A stretch of DNA of 64,000 nucleotides from Anabaena cylindrica PCC 7122 (GTDB taxonomy: Bacteria > Cyanobacteriota > Cyanobacteriia > Cyanobacteriales > Nostocaceae), in assembly GCF_000317695.1 (NCBI RefSeq), contig NC_019771.1, forward strand, positions 62,001-126,000, given 5' to 3'. A model generated the notes under the pieces. That model did no database searches. It saw only the letters and a program-made list of their open reading frames with translations, and was not told the DNA's origin. Of the stretch, positions 60,859 to 64,000 are shown in pieces. The position numbers and the translations under genes are program-made. How positions within the stretch are numbered: the stretch's first letter is position 1; each line of letters opens with the position of its first letter.

Positions 60859-61038
60859 ATGTTAACGATTAAACGTAAACAATTGACCTGGGGCATCTTG
60901 ATTTTGATGGGCTTTGGTTATTTCAGCGCTATGTCCAATTTAGAAATGCATTATATTTTGAAAAGCCTGATTGCCTTCTTGCCAATCCAGATGTTAGCTC
61001 TGATCTACGTGACTTATATAAACTGGAGCCGACGCTAG
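60859..61038 (+). CDS. Small (59-residue) membrane protein
   Basis: A short frame with ATG at 60859 encodes MLTIKRKQLTWGILILMGFG, then YFSAMSNLEMHYILKSLIAF and LPIQMLALIYVTYINWSRR. It has a basic N-terminus, two hydrophobic helices and a basic end, so it should lie in the membrane. I do not recognise a family. It is 59 bases after the DUF2752 gene on the same strand, and the TM2-TM2-DUF2752-small order may be one unit. Confidence 0.6.
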   Translation: MLTIKRKQLTWGILILMGFGYFSAMSNLEMHYILKSLIAFLPIQMLALIYVTYINWSRR

Positions 61039-61157
61039 TTTACAAGATTAAATATCATAATTGATTCTTGGTCATAGTTTCAGATTTCGTCTACGCTCGA
61101 AGTAGACACGCCTTTTGTCAGGCATTTAATTTTTCGTAGCGAATCTAAAAACCTGCC

Positions 61158-63566
61158 ATGCAACTTCTAAGAGAAACTGAAATTACCCCAGAATTTACCC
61201 CAATTACAGAAAAAATTATTTTAGATGTTGGGGGTATGAAGTGTGCTGGGTGCGTGACAGCAGTAGAGAGACAGCTAAACCAACATCCCCAAGTTAAAAA
61301 CGTCTGTGTCAACCTAGCGACAGAAGTAGCTGTTGTAGAAGCAGAAATTGGTACAGTAGATCCTGATTTACTAGCAAAGGCATTGACAGCAACGGGATTT
61401 CCTACCCAAACGCGCAAAGCAAACACCACATTAGCAAGCCAGAAATCAGCCTTAGAAGCATCAGCAACTAGACAACGAGAGGAAATGCAAGCTGCATTCA
61501 GACAGTTGGTAATTGCTGGGGTGTTGTTGCTATTTTCAGGAATTGGTCATTTTGGTAATACAATTTTCCCGATTTTAAATAATATCTGGTTCCACTGTGG
61601 ACTAGCTACGGTGGCGCTACTGATTCCCGGTCGCCCTATTATCATAGATGGCTGGCGCGGTTGGCGACGAGGTGCGCCAAATATGAATACTTTGGTGAGT
61701 TTGGGAACTTTAACGGCTTATACTGCCAGTTTGGTGGCGTTGTTGTTTCCGCAAATGGGTTGGGAATGCTTTTTTGATGAACCAGTGATGATGCTGGGCT
61801 TTATCCTGCTGGGTAGGACTTTAGAACAACAAGCTAGAGGTCGCGCTGCGGCAGCATTTAGGCAGTTGTTAGCACTTCAACCCCAAATAGCGAGATTGAT
61901 TGCTAACCCAGAGTCACAGAAATTAGTTTCAGGGGCTAATATTGTCGAGATACCTGCAGAACAAGTGCGGGTTGGTGAATGGCTACAGGTGCTACCAGGA
62001 GATAAAATTCCTGTTGATGGTGAGGTACGCTTTGGACAAACTACTGTAGATGAATCAATGTTAACTGGGGAAGCTGTTCCAGTTATGAAGCAATTAGGAG
62101 ATGCAGTGGCAGCGGGAACTATTAACCAGTCTGGTGCGATCGCTATTCAAGCCACTAAAACAGGTAATGATACTACTTTGGCGCAAATAGTCGCTTTGGT
62201 AGAAGCTGCCCAAACTCGCAAAGCACCTGTACAAAAATTAGCAGACACTGTTTCTGGTTATTTTACCTATGGGGTTTTAACTGCGTCTTTGTTGACATTT
62301 GTGTTTTGGTACTTTTTTGGTACTCACATTTGGCCAGAAATTAACGTTGCTGGGGGGATGGAAATGATGAGTCACTCGACACATCATCAACCAAGTACAC
62401 ATTACTCTTCACTATTAATTAGTTTAAAATTAGCGATCGCTGTGATGGTCGTGGCTTGTCCCTGTGCTTTAGGTTTAGCAACCCCCACTGCTATTCTCGT
62501 CGGTACTGGTATAGGTGCAGAACGGGGTTTATTAATCAAAGGTGGTGACGTTCTAGAACGAGTCCACCAGCTAGATACAATAGTTTTTGATAAAACCGGA
62601 ACTCTAACTACAGGTAAACCCACAGTTACAGATTGTTTGCGATTGGCAGAAAATGCAGAGGAAAATTTATCCCTCCTCCAACTAGCCGCAGCCGTAGAAA
62701 GCGGTACACATCACCCCCTAGCTAAAGCAATTCACCAAGCAGCCAAACAACAAAATTTATCAATTCCCCATGCTGTAGACTTTCACACCGAGCCAGGAAT
62801 GGGAGTTTCGGCGGTGGTGGAAGGCAAAAATGTACTCTTAGGTAACTCAGACTGGCTGAACTGGCATGGAATAGCTATCAGTGAAACAGCACAACAGCAG
62901 ACGCAGGAATTAGCCACAGCAGGGAAGACAGTAATTAGCGTTGTTGTTGATGATACTTTAATCGGATTAATTGCTGTGAGTGATAGCCTCAGACCAGATG
63001 CAAAAGCCGCAGTCGAGAAGTTACAACAGATGGGTTTACGAGTAATTCTTCTCAGCGGTGATAGATTAGAAGCAGTAAGTGCGATCGCCGAGCAACTAGG
63101 AATACCCAGCACCAATGTCATGGCAGGTATCCTCCCAGCTAAAAAAGCCACTGCTATTAAATCTCTTCAAACTGGAGAAAATCTCAGCCCATCCACATCT
63201 ATCGTCGCTATGGTAGGAGATGGCATCAATGATGCACCTGCTTTATCTCAGGCAGATGTCGGCATTGCTTTACACTCCGGCACAGATGTAGCTATGGAAA
63301 CAGCCGAAATTATCCTCATGCGCGATCGAGTAAGCGATGTTGTGGAATCAATTCAACTCAGTCGTGCCACCTTCAACAAAATACGCCAAAACTTATTCTG
63401 GGCTTTTGCATATAATACATTTGGCATCCCTTTAGCAGCAGGTGTTTTATTGCCCAGTTTAGGTTTTGTTCTCAGTCCTTCCAGTGCAGCAGCACTCATG
63501 GCTTTTAGCTCAGTAAGTGTTGTCACTAACTCAGTTTTATTACGAAGCTTTGCTCATCAACCTTAA
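61158..63566 (+). CDS. Copper-type P1B ATPase
   Basis: An 802-residue heavy-metal ATPase. One N-terminal heavy-metal domain, VGGMKCAGCVTAVERQL (C29 and C32), is followed by eight helices. The metal channel motif CPCALGLATP lies at about residues 434-443, the phosphorylation site DKTGTLTTG at about 478, SGTHHPLAKAI the HP site, and GDGINDAPALSQADVGIAL later. The CPC plus a Cys-type N-domain point to Cu(I) (P1B-1), as in CtaA/PacS of cyanobacteria; direction of transport is not clear. A His/Met-rich loop (GGMEMMSHSTHHQPSTHYSS, about 396-415) lies before the CPC helix. It stands alone. Confidence 0.92.
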   Translation: MQLLRETEITPEFTPITEKIILDVGGMKCAGCVTAVERQLNQHPQVKNVCVNLATEVAVVEAEIGTVDPDLLAKALTATGFPTQTRKANTTLASQKSALEASATRQREEMQAAFRQLVIAGVLLLFSGIGHFGNTIFPILNNIWFHCGLATVALLIPGRPIIIDGWRGWRRGAPNMNTLVSLGTLTAYTASLVALLFPQMGWECFFDEPVMMLGFILLGRTLEQQARGRAAAAFRQLLALQPQIARLIANPESQKLVSGANIVEIPAEQVRVGEWLQVLPGDKIPVDGEVRFGQTTVDESMLTGEAVPVMKQLGDAVAAGTINQSGAIAIQATKTGNDTTLAQIVALVEAAQTRKAPVQKLADTVSGYFTYGVLTASLLTFVFWYFFGTHIWPEINVAGGMEMMSHSTHHQPSTHYSSLLISLKLAIAVMVVACPCALGLATPTAILVGTGIGAERGLLIKGGDVLERVHQLDTIVFDKTGTLTTGKPTVTDCLRLAENAEENLSLLQLAAAVESGTHHPLAKAIHQAAKQQNLSIPHAVDFHTEPGMGVSAVVEGKNVLLGNSDWLNWHGIAISETAQQQTQELATAGKTVISVVVDDTLIGLIAVSDSLRPDAKAAVEKLQQMGLRVILLSGDRLEAVSAIAEQLGIPSTNVMAGILPAKKATAIKSLQTGENLSPSTSIVAMVGDGINDAPALSQADVGIALHSGTDVAMETAEIILMRDRVSDVVESIQLSRATFNKIRQNLFWAFAYNTFGIPLAAGVLLPSLGFVLSPSSAAALMAFSSVSVVTNSVLLRSFAHQP

Positions 63567-64000
63567 AGTACCTTGAGGAGACGACATACCAGGGAAATGT
63601 TAAAAAACTTCTAGGACTTGCCTTATAGCCTAAAACCCTACAAATGAGCGTCAGTATTTCTTTCCTCAAATTCTGTCATCAAGGAGTCTGTGTTTAAATA
63701 GACTACTTGCTTTTTCTTTTGAGATCAACCATTTAGTCTCATCTCCAGCAGATAGTATAGAGGTTTTAAAGGCATAGGTTAGAAAGACGCAAGTGTTGTG
63801 AGCCTTAGTTTGCCCACATCTGCTATCATAATCTGAGCAGGTATGGCATTCAACCACCTAGCCTATATCCTCAAACACATTTTTTCTGTAACAATACATA
63901 AGAAAATATTAAAGTGTCAGTTTTTTATACAAAAAATTAGTAATTTAAAAATTAAACTTTAATAATATGTAGTTTTAATACTTATTAAATTCAATATTAC
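63567..64000. other. Right-edge gap, no gene recognised
   Basis: The last 434 bases hold only short, unconvincing frames. The final 100 bases are extremely AT-rich. A gene outside the window may use this as its promoter. Confidence 0.35.

Noticed and set aside
63666..63857. 63-codon minus frame at the right edge
   Set aside because: No ribosome binding site, no motif, in AT-rich DNA.

Overview
The window is chromosomal DNA of a filamentous, heterocyst-forming cyanobacterium (Nostocales, Anabaena/Nostoc/Dolichospermum-like). The grounds are AT-rich DNA sprinkled with the octamer GCGATCGC (HIP1), several heptanucleotide tandem repeats (STRR type), a phycobiliprotein lyase, and above all the run patB(cnfR)-fdxB-coxB-coxA-coxC, which in Anabaena is the heterocyst-specific regulator, ferredoxin and terminal-oxidase locus. 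No rRNA, tRNA or CRISPR array was recognised.

Layout. 1-4.4 kb: an ISL3-type transposase remnant, pnuC-nadR (nicotinamide riboside/NMN salvage), a decayed oxidoreductase, a double-cupin protein, a decayed extra copy of the 3' end of hisS, and a GFA-family protein. 4.5-10 kb: hisS, a lipocalin-like protein, an aldehyde dehydrogenase, a nitrilase-fold protein lacking two catalytic residues, and an isocitrate-lyase-like enzyme transcribed divergently. 10.2-14.7 kb: sulfate uptake (sbp-cysT-cysW on minus, a second sbp on plus; no cysA here). 15-17.7 kb: a PatA-type response regulator, a class II amidotransferase and MsrB. 17.8-21.8 kb: an Mrr-like nuclease/NACHT/HEAT defence gene split by a one-base frameshift, behind an MBL-fold gene. 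22.3-23.3 kb: a Cys/Met-rich copper-binding-type protein and a DUF29 protein.

23.4-35.3 kb is the nitrogen-fixation and heterocyst block: patB, fdxB, coxBAC, then Uma2, a ParD/ParE pair with a broken toxin and a broken Ser/Thr kinase embedded in repeats, then a TPR-like protein, a cupin and an ArsC-like nitrogenase-associated protein with a His-rich tail. The block would supply a CnfR-type regulator, a nif-type ferredoxin and a respiratory oxidase that removes O2 in the heterocyst. 35.4-39.8 kb: a second NACHT-HEAT gene in an apparent operon with a small protein and an HNH nuclease, followed by a decayed flavoprotein gene.

40.6-64 kb is mostly housekeeping: ssb, a beta-HAD dehydrogenase-like protein, a 31-residue membrane protein, a MidA-type methyltransferase, a dicarboxylate symporter, a sirtuin, a CPA2 antiporter with Usp domains, a heptamer repeat of about 35 units, mtnA, GNAT, a lipoprotein, a TonB-dependent receptor, a fasciclin protein, a truncated DUF892 protein, a HEAT protein (NblB type), CpcS lyase, a CPBP protease, two TM2 proteins, a DUF2752 protein, a 59-residue membrane protein and a Cu-type P1B ATPase. 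The most notable points are the two NACHT loci, several genes broken at homopolymer runs or by repeats, probable pseudoenzymes, and many miniature inverted-repeat elements.
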